Shown: positions 29,064 to 37,653, counted from the first letter of the stretch. The stretch: DNA of 64,000 nt from an uncultured Alphaproteobacteria bacterium (GCA_902597015.1 CACJWQ010000005.1:1-64000); one strand, 5' to 3'. A program made the numbers and translations. The notes: generated by a model from the letters alone, not told the origin.

Positions 29064-30433
29064 TTATTCTTAAATTTAATTGTTACCCAATTTTGCTCTT
29101 CATCTCTAATTATTTTTAGTAATAATGAGGATCTACCTGTTTTTTCCAAAGAATTTACTAATTCTTCAAATGAATTCATATTATTAATAATCTCTCTATT
29201 AACTTCTGTAATTATATCTCCATTTTCCAAACTACTATCAACATCATCAATTGAAATTACTTTAACTCCACTGTCATGATCTTCAATAGTAATTCCTAAA
29301 GATTCTATTTTTAAATTTCTTTCAATATTTGAAGTTGTTTTTCTTTCCGTAACTACCTCTCCAGGTAATTCTCCTAATATTACCTCAATACGAATTTTTT
29401 TATTTTTTCTCCAAACTTCTAATATTGCAGTAGAGCCTACATCTGACTCTGCCACAACTCTTGGTAGATCAGGCATCTTTTTAATTTCTATATTATTAAA
29501 TTTTAAAATTACATCGCCTGGCTCTAATCCTGCAGTTTTTGAGGGCCCATTAGGATTGACATTGGATATAAATGCGCCTTTTTGATCAGGCAATCCAAGA
29601 CTTTCCGCAAAATCCTTAGTTACAGGTTGAATTTGTACACCTAACCAACCTCGCTTAGTTTTTCCAAAATCTTTTAATTGTTGTACTATTTTTTTTGCAC
29701 TGTTCGCAGGTATTGCAAATCCTAAACCAATACTACCACCTGTTTGTGAAACAATTGCCGTATTAATTCCTATTACCTCTCCATCTAAATTAAATAATGG
29801 TCCACCTGAATTACCACGATTAATAGATGCATCTGTTTGTAAAAATTTAACATATGGTCCGCTACCTAAATCTCTTGAGATTGCAGATATAATTCCTGCT
29901 GTTACAGTTCCTCCCAAACCAAGAGGGTTTCCAATTGCAATTGACCAATCTCCAACTCTCATCTTATCAGAATCACCCCAACCGACATATGTAAGTTTTT
30001 TGTTATTAGGATCAATTTTCAATACAGCTATATCTGCTTTGGGATCTCTTCCAAGTAATTCAGCCGTAAATTCTGTTTCATCATTTAGAATTACAGTTAT
30101 TTCATCAGCTCCTTCAATAACATGATTATTTGTTACAACTATACCATCTTCGCTTATTATAAAACCTGACCCAAGTCCTGTCATTGGTCGTTGTGATCGC
30201 CTTTGATCACGATCAAAATATTCTTTAAAAAAATCATCAAAGGGAGATCCCTCTGGAAATTGTGGTATTTGATTTTGGTTATTATTTTCAACAATAGTAG
30301 TTGATGCAATACTAACTACTGCAGGAGATAATTGTTCTACTAAATCAGCAAAGCTCTCAGGTACACCAAGTAATGGTTTCGAAAATAAAATAGATATTAA
30401 GAATAAAAATTTAATTCTCATATTAATTGTCAT
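29060..30433 (-). CDS. degP: DegP/Do-type periplasmic serine protease
   Basis: A 457-residue HtrA-family protease and chaperone. A signal peptide covers roughly residues 5-23 (KFLFLISILFSKPLLG). The protease domain carries the triad His104 (TNNHVIEG), Asp134 (PKADIAVLKID) and Ser209 (NRGNSGGPLF); two PDZ domains follow (about 260-350 and 375-450), the first with RGWLGVQIQPVT. An internal ATG at 30421 begins exactly at the hydrophobic leader and is an equally good or better start; the ATG at 30433 overlaps the DUF2065 gene by 11 bases. The gene follows hflK and hflC, which fits envelope quality control. Confidence 0.95.
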   Translation of the reverse strand: MTINMRIKFLFLISILFSKPLLGVPESFADLVEQLSPAVVSIASTTIVENNNQNQIPQFPEGSPFDDFFKEYFDRDQRRSQRPMTGLGSGFIISEDGIVVTNNHVIEGADEITVILNDETEFTAELLGRDPKADIAVLKIDPNNKKLTYVGWGDSDKMRVGDWSIAIGNPLGLGGTVTAGIISAISRDLGSGPYVKFLQTDASINRGNSGGPLFNLDGEVIGINTAIVSQTGGSIGLGFAIPANSAKKIVQQLKDFGKTKRGWLGVQIQPVTKDFAESLGLPDQKGAFISNVNPNGPSKTAGLEPGDVILKFNNIEIKKMPDLPRVVAESDVGSTAILEVWRKNKKIRIEVILGELPGEVVTERKTTSNIERNLKIESLGITIEDHDSGVKVISIDDVDSSLENGDIITEVNREIINNMNSFEELVNSLEKTGRSSLLLKIIRDEEQNWVTIKFKNN

Positions 30434-30623
30434 AGTATTTGAACGTGAAATAAATAAGGCACAGTCCTAGAAGAGCAAAAAATAAACTAATATTTTTTAC
30501 AGTTTGTGGATTAATAAGAGAAATCATATCGAGATATTTTTTTAAATTGTTCGCTAAGAAAAAATAAAGAACACCTTCAATGATCAGCACTAGACCAATG
30601 CTTATTAGTAAAATTTCAAACAT
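30423..30623 (-). CDS. DUF2065 (YjeT-like) small membrane protein
   Basis: A 66-residue protein with two hydrophobic helices (about 3-23 and 42-62) and the motif I-E-G-V-L-Y-F-F near residue 16, matching the DUF2065 family. Function is unknown, but the family is repeatedly encoded next to hflC and degP in proteobacteria, as here. Its start overlaps the hflC stop by one base and its end overlaps degP. Confidence 0.85.
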   Translation of the reverse strand: MFEILLISIGLVLIIEGVLYFFLANNLKKYLDMISLINPQTVKNISLFFALLGLCLIYFTFKYYDN

Positions 30624-31498
30624 TAATTTTGGATATCTATTTCACCAAAAAACTTTTCACAAACTTCCCCAGGAGCAATTACCATAGACATCTCTGTATC
30701 TCCAAAAGTATCTTTACAAGCTTGCATTGTTCTTAAGAAATCAAAAAATTCCTCATCAAGACTATAAGCATCACCTAATATTCTATTTTTAGCAGCATCT
30801 CCTTCACCTCTTAGTATTGATGAAGTTCTTTCGGCTTCGGCTAGAATTACTGTTTGTTGTCTATCCGCTGAAGCAACAATTTCTTTAGAAAGTTCTTCAC
30901 CTTCTGCTCTTAATAAATTTGCTTCTTTTTCACGTTCAGAACGCATTCTTTGATAAACGTTATTAGATACTTGTTCGGTTAAATCTGTTCTTCCAATTCT
31001 AATATCTACAATTTTAACACCAAAAGAATTTTCATTAACCTTAATTTGTTTTTCAATTTCATTCATAATATTAATACGTTCGTCACTGAGAAGAGAGGTC
31101 AGAGAATATTGAGCTATTACACCCCTAACCGCTGCATTTATTATCCTTCCAAATCTATCCGAAAAAGTAGTCTCATTTCTAACTGTCTGATAAAACTTTA
31201 GAGGATCAACAATGTTGTATCTAGCAAATGAATCAACAATAATTCTTTTTTGATCTGAAAGTATCATTTCTTCAGGCTGTGGATCGAGATTAAGTAATCT
31301 AGAATCTAAAAAAACGGCATCTTGAATAAATGGAATTTTAAATTGAAGGCCAGGTTTTGTAACAACTTTTCTTGGGTCACCAAATTGAAGCACTAAAGCT
31401 TGCTTAGTTTCATTTACAATAAAAAAAGCTCCCGTAAAAGTTAGGAATAGAATAAATAAAACTAAAACTATAAGTAAATTTCTTGCACTAAATCTCAT
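30623..31498 (-). CDS. hflC: HflC, SPFH-domain membrane protein
   Basis: A 291-residue bitopic SPFH (prohibitin-like) protein that forms the HflKC cage around the FtsH protease and tunes turnover of membrane proteins. It has an N-terminal helix (LLIVLVLFILFLTFTGAFFIV), ETKQALVLQFGDPRKVV starting the SPFH domain, and the long C-terminal helix with EREKEANLLRAEGEELSKEI. I place the start at the ATG at 31498, one base after the hflK stop. An upstream ATG at 31528 would overlap hflK by 29 bases and add 10 residues with no function apparent. Confidence 0.95.
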   Translation of the reverse strand: MRFSARNLLIVLVLFILFLTFTGAFFIVNETKQALVLQFGDPRKVVTKPGLQFKIPFIQDAVFLDSRLLNLDPQPEEMILSDQKRIIVDSFARYNIVDPLKFYQTVRNETTFSDRFGRIINAAVRGVIAQYSLTSLLSDERINIMNEIEKQIKVNENSFGVKIVDIRIGRTDLTEQVSNNVYQRMRSEREKEANLLRAEGEELSKEIVASADRQQTVILAEAERTSSILRGEGDAAKNRILGDAYSLDEEFFDFLRTMQACKDTFGDTEMSMVIAPGEVCEKFFGEIDIQN

Positions 31499-31499
31499 C

Positions 31500-32606
31500 T
31501 TAATTATTTCCTGACTTTTTAAGTTCATTCAATGGAAGGTAAGGAACTACACCTTGTCCATTGCCAGTATCATCTAAAATTATTTTGTTCTTACCTTCTA
31601 AAACTTCTCTTAAAGTTTCTAAATATATTCTTCTTTTAGTTACTTCTTTCGCATCTTTATAACTGTTGTAAACATCTATAAAGTTTTGCGCTACACCTTC
31701 TGCTTGTTTAACCACCTGCTCTTTATAAGCTGTAGCAGCTTCAACGAGTTTTGCTGCTTCACCACGAGCATTAGGTACAATTCTATTTAAATAAGTGTTT
31801 GCTTCGTTAACTAATCTTTCTTTATCTTGTCTTGCTCTTTGGACTTCATCAAAAGCATCAATTACTTGGTCTGGCGGATCAACACTTTGCAGTTGAACTG
31901 ATTGAATTAAAACACCACTTTCATAGGAATCTAAAACTAGTTGTAACTCATTTCTTACAACTTGTTCAACCTCTTGACGACCTTCTGTAAGTAAGAATTG
32001 AAGATCTCTTTGACCAACAACTTCACGAACGACACTTTCAGACATATCTTTTACAGTAAGCTCTGGATTTCTAAGTTTAAATAAAAAGTTTCCAGCATCT
32101 TTTATTTTAAATAGAACTGTAAATGCTACGTCTGCTATATTTTGATCACCTGTAAGCATTAAACTTTCTTCAATTACTTTTCGCTCTGCATTTGAATTTG
32201 AGGCAAAACCAAGATCACTTGCACTTCTAAAGCCAACATTAATCTTTCTAATCACTTCAACTTTTGGTGTAACAGTCTGTCCGATTGGAGTGGGAAAAAA
32301 GTAATGTAATCCTGGCTCAGTTGTTTGACCATTCCATCTTCCAAATAAAAGTTCTACACCTTGTTCATCAGGCTCAACTCTGTAAAAACCAGTAGCTAGC
32401 CATAGTAAAACAGCTACTATTATAAATATTGAAAGGTTACGTCTGCCACCAAATTTAAAATTGCCAAATCTATCTTTTGCTTTTCTAATGGAATCTTCAA
32501 AATCTCTTCTATTTGGACCGTCTCCAGACCCGCCTGAACCCCAAGGGTTGTTATTTCCACCTGATCCCCAAGGATTATTATCGTTGTTATTTTTGTTCCA
32601 GTTCAT
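31500..32606 (-). CDS. hflK: HflK, SPFH-domain membrane protein
   Basis: A 368-residue partner of HflC. The N-terminal cytoplasmic tail is low complexity, with NPWGSGG occurring twice (about residues 11-26), followed by one transmembrane helix (LSIFIIVAVLLWLATGFYRV, near 58-77), the SPFH domain beginning EPDEQGVELLFGRW, and a long helix with ARQDKERLVNEANTYLNRI. The NPWG repeats match the glycine/asparagine-rich N-terminus usual in HflK. It is divergent from mrp across 86 AT-rich bases that should hold both promoters. Confidence 0.95.
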   Translation of the reverse strand: MNWNKNNNDNNPWGSGGNNNPWGSGGSGDGPNRRDFEDSIRKAKDRFGNFKFGGRRNLSIFIIVAVLLWLATGFYRVEPDEQGVELLFGRWNGQTTEPGLHYFFPTPIGQTVTPKVEVIRKINVGFRSASDLGFASNSNAERKVIEESLMLTGDQNIADVAFTVLFKIKDAGNFLFKLRNPELTVKDMSESVVREVVGQRDLQFLLTEGRQEVEQVVRNELQLVLDSYESGVLIQSVQLQSVDPPDQVIDAFDEVQRARQDKERLVNEANTYLNRIVPNARGEAAKLVEAATAYKEQVVKQAEGVAQNFIDVYNSYKDAKEVTKRRIYLETLREVLEGKNKIILDDTGNGQGVVPYLPLNELKKSGNN

Positions 32607-32692
32607 ATATTATTGATAATATTGGCTCTATCTACTAACACTAATTATATTATTTAATAACTAATATTTGAGTAAATCTGGAAAAATCAAGT

Positions 32693-33736
32693 ATGTCTGA
32701 TGAAATTTTATCTTTAATTTATACATTTTCTAAGAAATTTAGTGATCCTGAAACAAATCTTAGTTTTGATCCTAAAAATCAAAATATTTCAGCAGTTGTA
32801 AAAGGGGGCAATGTAAACATTTCCTTGCTTGTAAAAGGTCAAAAAGAAGATCAATATCTGAATATTGCAAGATTGCTTAAAAATAATGTTGAGCAAATTT
32901 CTGGAATACTTTCTGTAAATGTAATTATAAACTCAGATGTAGAAAGTACTAAAACAAATAATAATGATAATAAAAGATTTAAAATTGATGCAAAAAATAT
33001 TGTAGCAATTGCTAGTGGTAAGGGTGGAGTTGGCAAATCAACATTTTCGGTAAATCTTGCCACAGCATTAAGCTCATTAGATCTTAAGATCGGTTTACTT
33101 GATGCAGATATTTATGGTCCTAGTATTCCTAGAATGATGGGTATTTCAAAAAAACCTATAATGAATGAAAACAAAAAACTTGTACCTTTAGAAAATTATG
33201 GAATTAAATTGATGTCTATTGGTTTTATTCTTGACTCTGAGGCTCCAACAATTTGGAGAGGACCAATGGTCATGAAAGCTTTAGAGCAAATGTTTAATGG
33301 AGTTGAATGGGGTGAATTAGATTACCTTATAATAGATCTGCCACCAGGCACTGGAGATGCTCAGCTTACTTTGGCCCAAAGTTCAAAACTTTCTGGATCA
33401 ATTGTAATTTCAACACCTCAAGATGTAGCTCTTACTGATGCTAGAAAAGGAATAAATATGTTTAAAAAAGTAAATGTTGATATTCTTGGTATTGTTGAAA
33501 ATATGAGTTATTTCATATGTGATAACTGTAATCAAAAACATTATATATTTTCAAAAGATGGTGTGAAAAAAGAAGCTCAAGAATTTAAAATACCTTTTTT
33601 AGGAGAAATTCCTATTGATACAAATTTAAGAATTCAATCAGACAATGGAATACCTGCTTTAATAGATAATCCAGATGGTGAAATTGCAAAAAAATTTATA
33701 TCAATTGCTAAAAACTTAAAAAAATCTCTAGATTAA
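32693..33736 (+). CDS. mrp: Mrp/NBP35-family iron-sulfur carrier ATPase
   Basis: A 347-residue P-loop ATPase that carries iron-sulfur clusters to target proteins. An N-terminal MIP18/DUF59-like domain (about 1-85) is weakly conserved. The ATPase domain has the deviant Walker A ASGKGGVGKST (residues 108-118), LLDADIYGPSIPRMMG near 138, DYLIIDLPPGTGDAQLT near 219 and the cluster-binding CDNC (near 276). It is the only plus-strand gene between livK and the tmRNA gene. Its stop overlaps that of convergent thyA by four bases. Confidence 0.95.
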   Translation: MSDEILSLIYTFSKKFSDPETNLSFDPKNQNISAVVKGGNVNISLLVKGQKEDQYLNIARLLKNNVEQISGILSVNVIINSDVESTKTNNNDNKRFKIDAKNIVAIASGKGGVGKSTFSVNLATALSSLDLKIGLLDADIYGPSIPRMMGISKKPIMNENKKLVPLENYGIKLMSIGFILDSEAPTIWRGPMVMKALEQMFNGVEWGELDYLIIDLPPGTGDAQLTLAQSSKLSGSIVISTPQDVALTDARKGINMFKKVNVDILGIVENMSYFICDNCNQKHYIFSKDGVKKEAQEFKIPFLGEIPIDTNLRIQSDNGIPALIDNPDGEIAKKFISIAKNLKKSLD

Positions 33737-34563
33737 ACATTCATCAGAGCATCAATTTTTTCATGATGCTGATAGTTTATTAATTTAAAATCATTTACGT
33801 TGTATTTAAAAAAATCTTTTGTTTCGAATTGAAGTTCAGGTAATTTTTTAGGCACTCTGTCTAATTGGATTTTTACCTGCTCAAAATGTTCTCTATAGAT
33901 GTGAAAATCTCCTAAAGAATGAATAAAAGTTCCAACTTCTAATTTACACTCTCTAGCTAACATATGAGTTAAAAGACTATAACTAGCTATATTAAATGGA
34001 ACTCCCAAAAACATGTCACATGACCTTTGATATAATTGGCAGCTTAATTTATTATTAGAAATAAAAAATTGTGAAAATGCATGACATGCTGGCAATGACA
34101 TATTTTTAATCTCCGGAGGGTTCCAAGCTGAAATTATATGACGCCTTCCATTTGGATCTTCTTTTAATCCTTTAATTAGATTTAAGACTTGATCTTCTCC
34201 ATTAAAATTTCTCCATTGAACTCCATAAATTTTACCGACATCTCCTTCAAACCGGGCATGTGTTTTCCAGTAATCAGCTTGAGCATTTTGTGTCCAAATA
34301 GTTTTTTTATCTTTTAAATTTTCTCTTGAATCATTGTATAAAATTTCAGCAAGTCTTCTCTCATCATCTGAACCTTCGATGAACCACAATAACTCTGAAA
34401 CTACAGATTTCCATGCTAGTTTTTTAGTCGTTATTGCAGGAAAACCTTTTGATAGATCATAATGCATTTGATAACCAAATGATTTTCTAACACCTCCCGC
34501 TCTACTTTCAACATCAGAGCCATTATTATAACAATATCTCAAAGCATCTAGGTATTGTTTCAT
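33733..34563 (-). CDS. thyA: Thymidylate synthase
   Basis: A 276-residue ThyA that methylates dUMP to dTMP using methylenetetrahydrofolate. The nucleophile is Cys160 in LPACHAFSQFF; RSCDMFLGVPFNIASYSLL near 178 binds dUMP and GKIYGVQWRNF near 110 is typical. I chose the ATG at 34563, which overlaps the folA stop in an ATGA arrangement; an upstream in-frame TTG at 34572 would only add Met-Gly-Lys. Pairing with folA, which regenerates the folate, is the standard functional operon. Confidence 0.97.
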   Translation of the reverse strand: MKQYLDALRYCYNNGSDVESRAGGVRKSFGYQMHYDLSKGFPAITTKKLAWKSVVSELLWFIEGSDDERRLAEILYNDSRENLKDKKTIWTQNAQADYWKTHARFEGDVGKIYGVQWRNFNGEDQVLNLIKGLKEDPNGRRHIISAWNPPEIKNMSLPACHAFSQFFISNNKLSCQLYQRSCDMFLGVPFNIASYSLLTHMLARECKLEVGTFIHSLGDFHIYREHFEQVKIQLDRVPKKLPELQFETKDFFKYNVNDFKLINYQHHEKIDALMNV

Positions 34564-35048
34564 CTTTCCCAAATCTCAAAATGGCAAGTTGAGTCACCAT
34601 TTATTTTTTTAATCATTTTCATATTATTTTCTATAGAAGTAATATCTATAAATTTTTCACAATTGTAATTACCGTAGATTCTAGTGAGATAAAATTGTTC
34701 TATGGATTTAAAAGTTAAATTTATTATTTCTGAACCTCCAATTATAAAAATATCCTTTTCTATATGTTTTAATTGAAGATTTTGAATTTGATCATTTATA
34801 TTTCCACTCAAGTAATAATCTGCTCCTTCAATTAATTCTTTATCTTTGCTTGTAATTAGAACATTTATTCTTGATTTTAGAGGTGTAGGCATAAAAGGAT
34901 CTTCCCAAGTCTTCCTTCCCATTACTACAACATTATTTATAGTATTTTCTTTAAACCATTTTAGATCAATTGAATTTTTTGGCCAGGGCATACTTTGGCC
35001 CTTACTTATTCCCCCTATTTCATCTACTGCCATTATTGCTTTGATCAT
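34560..35048 (-). CDS. folA: Dihydrofolate reductase
   Basis: A 162-residue DHFR. MIKAIMAVDEIGGISKGQSMPWP contains the N-terminal strand and the Pro-Trp motif, with Asp29 in the L-K-W-F-K region as the expected catalytic acid (SIDLKWFK). VVVMGRKTWEDP near residue 41 and DIFIIGGSEIINL near 98 bind NADPH. The sequence is divergent (the usual L-P-W-x-L-P-x-D is M-P-W-P-K-N-S-I-D), but the motifs are in order. It is the first gene of the folA-thyA pair and runs divergently from the tmRNA gene. Confidence 0.93.
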   Translation of the reverse strand: MIKAIMAVDEIGGISKGQSMPWPKNSIDLKWFKENTINNVVVMGRKTWEDPFMPTPLKSRINVLITSKDKELIEGADYYLSGNINDQIQNLQLKHIEKDIFIIGGSEIINLTFKSIEQFYLTRIYGNYNCEKFIDITSIENNMKMIKKINGDSTCHFEIWER

Positions 35049-35122
35049 ATTTTTTTATTTTATGTCTTAATTAGTAACAATTTTTTTTTTTAATTGCTAG
35101 GTTTCAAGACAAAACTTTCAAG

Positions 35123-35144
35123 TATAATTAGTTTAAGGTATAAT
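35123..35144 (+). promoter_or_regulatory. Putative promoter region of the tmRNA gene
   Basis: Two perfect TATAAT hexamers occur at 35123-35128 and 35139-35144, 30-50 bases ahead of the RNA. The downstream one has a weak TTTCAA (35116-35121) 17 bases before it. Either could serve as the minus-10 element of a strong housekeeping promoter for a stable RNA. The choice between them cannot be made from sequence alone. Confidence 0.5.
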
Positions 35145-35174
35145 GAAAATGTTGCTTTGCAACTAAGATAATAA

Positions 35175-35398
35175 ATGCTTTGTGCAATAAGTTATTCGGA
35201 CCCGGGGGCAGTACCCGGCGTCTCCACCAAATATGGGGACGAAATAGGTTTGACGGTAATTCAAAGACAAAGACTTTATCCGGTATTGTACCACCGTTAT
35301 CGGGCTATTTTATAAACGCTAACGATAATAGATTAGCACTTGCTGCCTAGATTCTAGGTGAGCGCGGTCAGGGGCACCGAGCAACAGAACGCCCCACT
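35175..35398 (+). ncRNA. ssrA: tmRNA, circularly permuted two-piece form
   Basis: A permuted tmRNA gene of the alphaproteobacterial type. The acceptor piece comes first: T-stem CCGGG (35202-35206) with CCCGG (35214-35218) around the seven-base loop GGCAGTA, then acceptor strand CGTCTCC (35219-35225) and an encoded ACCA (35226-35229). After a spacer of only five bases (AATAT) the coding piece opens with GGGGACG (35235-35241), which pairs with CGTCTCC. The tag frame and its stop follow, then hairpin CCTAG/CTAGG (35346-35358), and a pseudoknot-like pair GGGGC (35371-35375) with GCCCC (35391-35395). Outer ends are estimates. tmRNA rescues stalled ribosomes and tags the product for ClpXP. It fills most of the gap between folA and the next gene. 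Confidence 0.95.
35318..35350 (+). other. tmRNA proteolysis-tag reading frame
   Basis: The resume codon GCT at 35318 opens the frame A-N-D-N-R-L-A-L-A-A followed by TAG at 35348-35350. With the tRNA-delivered alanine the tag is AANDNRLALAA, 11 residues, the same length as the E. coli tag AANDENYALAA and shorter than the 14-residue Caulobacter tag. The AANDN start is the SspB-binding portion and the LAA end is the ClpX-binding portion. The stop codon lies within the downstream CCTAG/CTAGG helix, as in many tmRNAs. Confidence 0.9.
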
Positions 35399-35486
35399 AC
35401 ATTCTTAAATTGTATTTCTTTTATTTTGTTTTTTTTAAGTTGCTATAAACTTCTGATTAATATGTGTATAAATAAATTAAGGTTTT

Positions 35487-35843
35487 CTAATTTTCACCAA
35501 ACCATTCCCAAATAACTTCGGCAATAATATCACAACTTGTTCCGCCTGATTCAATTACTAAAGCTGCACCTTCTGCACCATTTTCCCAAGCCAATTCCTG
35601 ACTTTCGGTTAGATGATCTAACTCTGACGAGTATTTTTGAAATCTAGGACTTTCTTGTAATCTTTCTGTTATTAGAGTGTAATATTGATTATCTATACAG
35701 CTTTCTTCATAAACATATATTTGAACCCATAATCCTCCTAGAGTCGCTATATCCTCATTAGAAACTTCTACATCATGAAAAGCTAGAGCAGGATTAACAA
35801 AAAATAAGAAAACTAAGATTTTTTTTATTAGTTTTGGAAACAT
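35487..35843 (-). CDS. Secreted protein of unknown function
   Basis: A 118-residue protein with a clear signal peptide (KKILVFLFFVNPALA, cleavage near residue 21). The mature part is acidic and has two cysteines (near residues 49 and 104) that could form a disulfide, with aromatic-rich ends (GGLWVQIYVYEESC and VIWEWFGEN). I recognise no family. It stands alone between tmRNA and a 2OG oxygenase, with 84 AT-rich bases before it. It is probably periplasmic. Confidence 0.75.
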   Translation of the reverse strand: MFPKLIKKILVFLFFVNPALAFHDVEVSNEDIATLGGLWVQIYVYEESCIDNQYYTLITERLQESPRFQKYSSELDHLTESQELAWENGAEGAALVIESGGTSCDIIAEVIWEWFGEN

Positions 35844-35927
35844 AATATTAGATATTATAAATTATAAATAATTTAAATAAATATTTAAAACCATATTACT
35901 AAATTAAATTTATTTATTATCTCTAAA

Positions 35928-36473
35928 TCAACTTTCTGAACTTTGAAAGGTGTATGGTTTTTTTGGCCAAGCATTTACTATTATCGCCCTTCTTCTTCCA
36001 CTATTTATAGGACTTACTCTGTGAGGATAAGATGGATTAAACATGATTAGTCTATTTTCTATTGGTTTTAATCTTTCAATTTTACTAGAATCAACATTAT
36101 TTCGATCAGGGCTGTTAGCAATTTCTAAATATCCTCCATCTAGTTCTTCTGAAATTGCATAGTATACCAAGCCCATAGATGGCATAACTATCTCTTTTTT
36201 TTCCTGCATTAATTTTTCATCCTTATCAACATGCCAATTTAATCCGTCACCAGTTTGATGAACGTTACTCCAATACTCAAATCCGGCAATTTTATTTTCA
36301 ACATTTGTAAATTGTTTCCAAACAATTTTTATAAAGTTTTCACAAATATTTCTAGGTTCAATTTTCCACCACCCATCCCACCAATTTAATTGGGCCATAC
36401 TAGACCAAAATTTTTCGTTTTTTAATTCATCTAAGAGTATTTTATCTTTAATAAAATTATCTACTACAATCAT
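35928..36473 (-). CDS. 2-Oxoglutarate-Fe(II) oxygenase family protein
   Basis: A 181-residue protein with the double-stranded beta-helix iron site of 2OG-Fe(II) dioxygenases: HVD in LNWHVDKDE (about residues 80-82), the distal histidine in YPHRVSP near 150, and the 2-oxoglutarate arginine in GRRRAIIVNAWP near 161. GGYLEIANSPDRNN lies between, a common feature of the 2OG-FeII_Oxy_3/4-like group. The N-terminus is rich in tryptophan (QLNWWDGWW). The substrate is unknown, and neighbours give no hint, since it is flanked by non-coding DNA and an orphan gene. Confidence 0.85.
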   Translation of the reverse strand: MIVVDNFIKDKILLDELKNEKFWSSMAQLNWWDGWWKIEPRNICENFIKIVWKQFTNVENKIAGFEYWSNVHQTGDGLNWHVDKDEKLMQEKKEIVMPSMGLVYYAISEELDGGYLEIANSPDRNNVDSSKIERLKPIENRLIMFNPSYPHRVSPINSGRRRAIIVNAWPKKPYTFQSSES

Positions 36474-36572
36474 ATATTAAGTTTAGTAACATATTTTTGA
36501 TATAAATTCTGCAATTTCATGAGTGATAATGTTATATTTTTTTTTAAAAAATTTATATTTTAATAATCATAT

Positions 36573-36631
36573 GTTATAAACTTCTTTAATAATAAGTAAA
36601 AAAACAAATTATATGTTTATAACTTTTTTTT
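36573..36631. repeat. Inverted repeat with T-run in the gap before the rhodanese gene
   Basis: GTTATAAAC (36573-36581) and GTTTATAAC (36615-36623) are exact reverse complements, each preceded by ATAT and followed by TT, and the second runs into eight T residues. It could be a weak terminator or a pair of regulator half-sites. The surrounding 235-base gap (36474-36708) shows no gene; the only other signal is an AAGGTAGGG ribosome binding site at 36695-36703. AT richness makes chance a serious alternative. Confidence 0.35.
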
Positions 36632-36708
36632 AAACTCAAAAGTTGTAAAATTAGAAAAAGTTAATGTACTGAGCAAAAAAACATCGTAATTAGTAAGGTA
36701 GGGAAATA

Positions 36709-37074
36709 ATGAAAAAATTCGAAGACTTAATGAATGTTAAAAATGAAATTAAAAATATTTCTGCATCTGAAGCAAAAGAAAAAATAGATGATCCAAATGT
36801 TCAATTTATTGATGTGAGGGATAAAGAAAGTTATTCTAAAGGAACTATAGGAAATGCAATTCATTTAGATAGAGCGTTTCTTGAATTTTATCTAGCAGAA
36901 GGTAGTCCCCTAGAGAATAAATTTTTCAAAGAAAACCCAGATAAAGATTATGTTGTATTTTGTGGCGTGGGTGGACAAGGAACTCTATCCACTAAAACAA
37001 TGCAAGATATGGGTATTAAAAATGTTAAGAATATTACCGGTGGAATGGCTGAATGGGAAAAATTAAAAAAATAA
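36709..37074 (+). CDS. Rhodanese-domain protein
   Basis: A 121-residue single rhodanese domain. ISASEAKEKIDDPNVQFIDVRDKESYSKGTIGNAIHLDR carries the N-terminal signature, and the active-site loop is FCGVGGQGTLS, with the persulfide cysteine near residue 87; the C-terminus NITGGMAEWEKL is typical. Such proteins move sulfane sulfur, but the acceptor is not known. The loop sequence C-G-V-G-G-Q-G is longer in glycine than the thiosulfate or phosphatase (Cdc25-like) types. An AGGTAGGG ribosome binding site precedes the ATG. Confidence 0.92.
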   Translation: MKKFEDLMNVKNEIKNISASEAKEKIDDPNVQFIDVRDKESYSKGTIGNAIHLDRAFLEFYLAEGSPLENKFFKENPDKDYVVFCGVGGQGTLSTKTMQDMGIKNVKNITGGMAEWEKLKK

Positions 37075-37092
37075 TTTTATTAAATTAAAAAT

Positions 37093-37605
37093 TTATTTAA
37101 GTTTTTTTTCTTTCAAGAAAGGTACCATTGAACTCCATACACCATCTCTTTTTAGACGATGGAAAGTTGCAGCTAAAATATGAATACCTATAAACAAATA
37201 TAGCAAGTTAACGTTTAGTTCGTGAATAATAATAATAATATCAATTAAAATTCCTTCTTTAAGTTCAATCCAAAATAAAAACCCTATCGATAATCCTGAT
37301 AATGCTGTACCTGCTAACAAAGCATACATTCCGTTATGAACAATTTTTGCAGATATTTTTTGTATTCTAGGAGTATCCTCAGGTAATGATGTTTTTTGAG
37401 TTGTTTTCATATAAATTAAACGGATTATAAGTAGAAACAAAAAAATTAATGCAAAAATAATTTCAAATCTAAAAAGAGCATTATCTTCAAGTTGATTTAT
37501 ATCCTCAACTTGTTTTGCCACACCATATGCAAATAATAAAACAAAACCCCAGTGAAATAATTTTGCTATTTTACTATATTGCGAATTATTTTTATCTAAA
37601 CTCAT
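37093..37605 (-). CDS. Cytochrome b561 family protein
   Basis: A 170-residue four-helix inner-membrane di-heme protein. Candidate axial histidines are in AKLFHWGF (H18), KIVHNGMYALL (near 91), IIIIHELNVNL (near 131) and the IGIHILAATFHRLKRDGVW end (near 144-150), which is the closing signature of bacterial cytochrome b561. Members shuttle electrons between quinol and periplasmic acceptors, or scavenge superoxide in E. coli CybB. It converges with the rhodanese gene, 18 bases apart, without a terminator. Confidence 0.9.
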   Translation of the reverse strand: MSLDKNNSQYSKIAKLFHWGFVLLFAYGVAKQVEDINQLEDNALFRFEIIFALIFLFLLIIRLIYMKTTQKTSLPEDTPRIQKISAKIVHNGMYALLAGTALSGLSIGFLFWIELKEGILIDIIIIIHELNVNLLYLFIGIHILAATFHRLKRDGVWSSMVPFLKEKKLK

Positions 37606-37653
37606 AAATTTTATTGCAATACTTTAAATATTTAATAAAAAAATAAAACAGAA

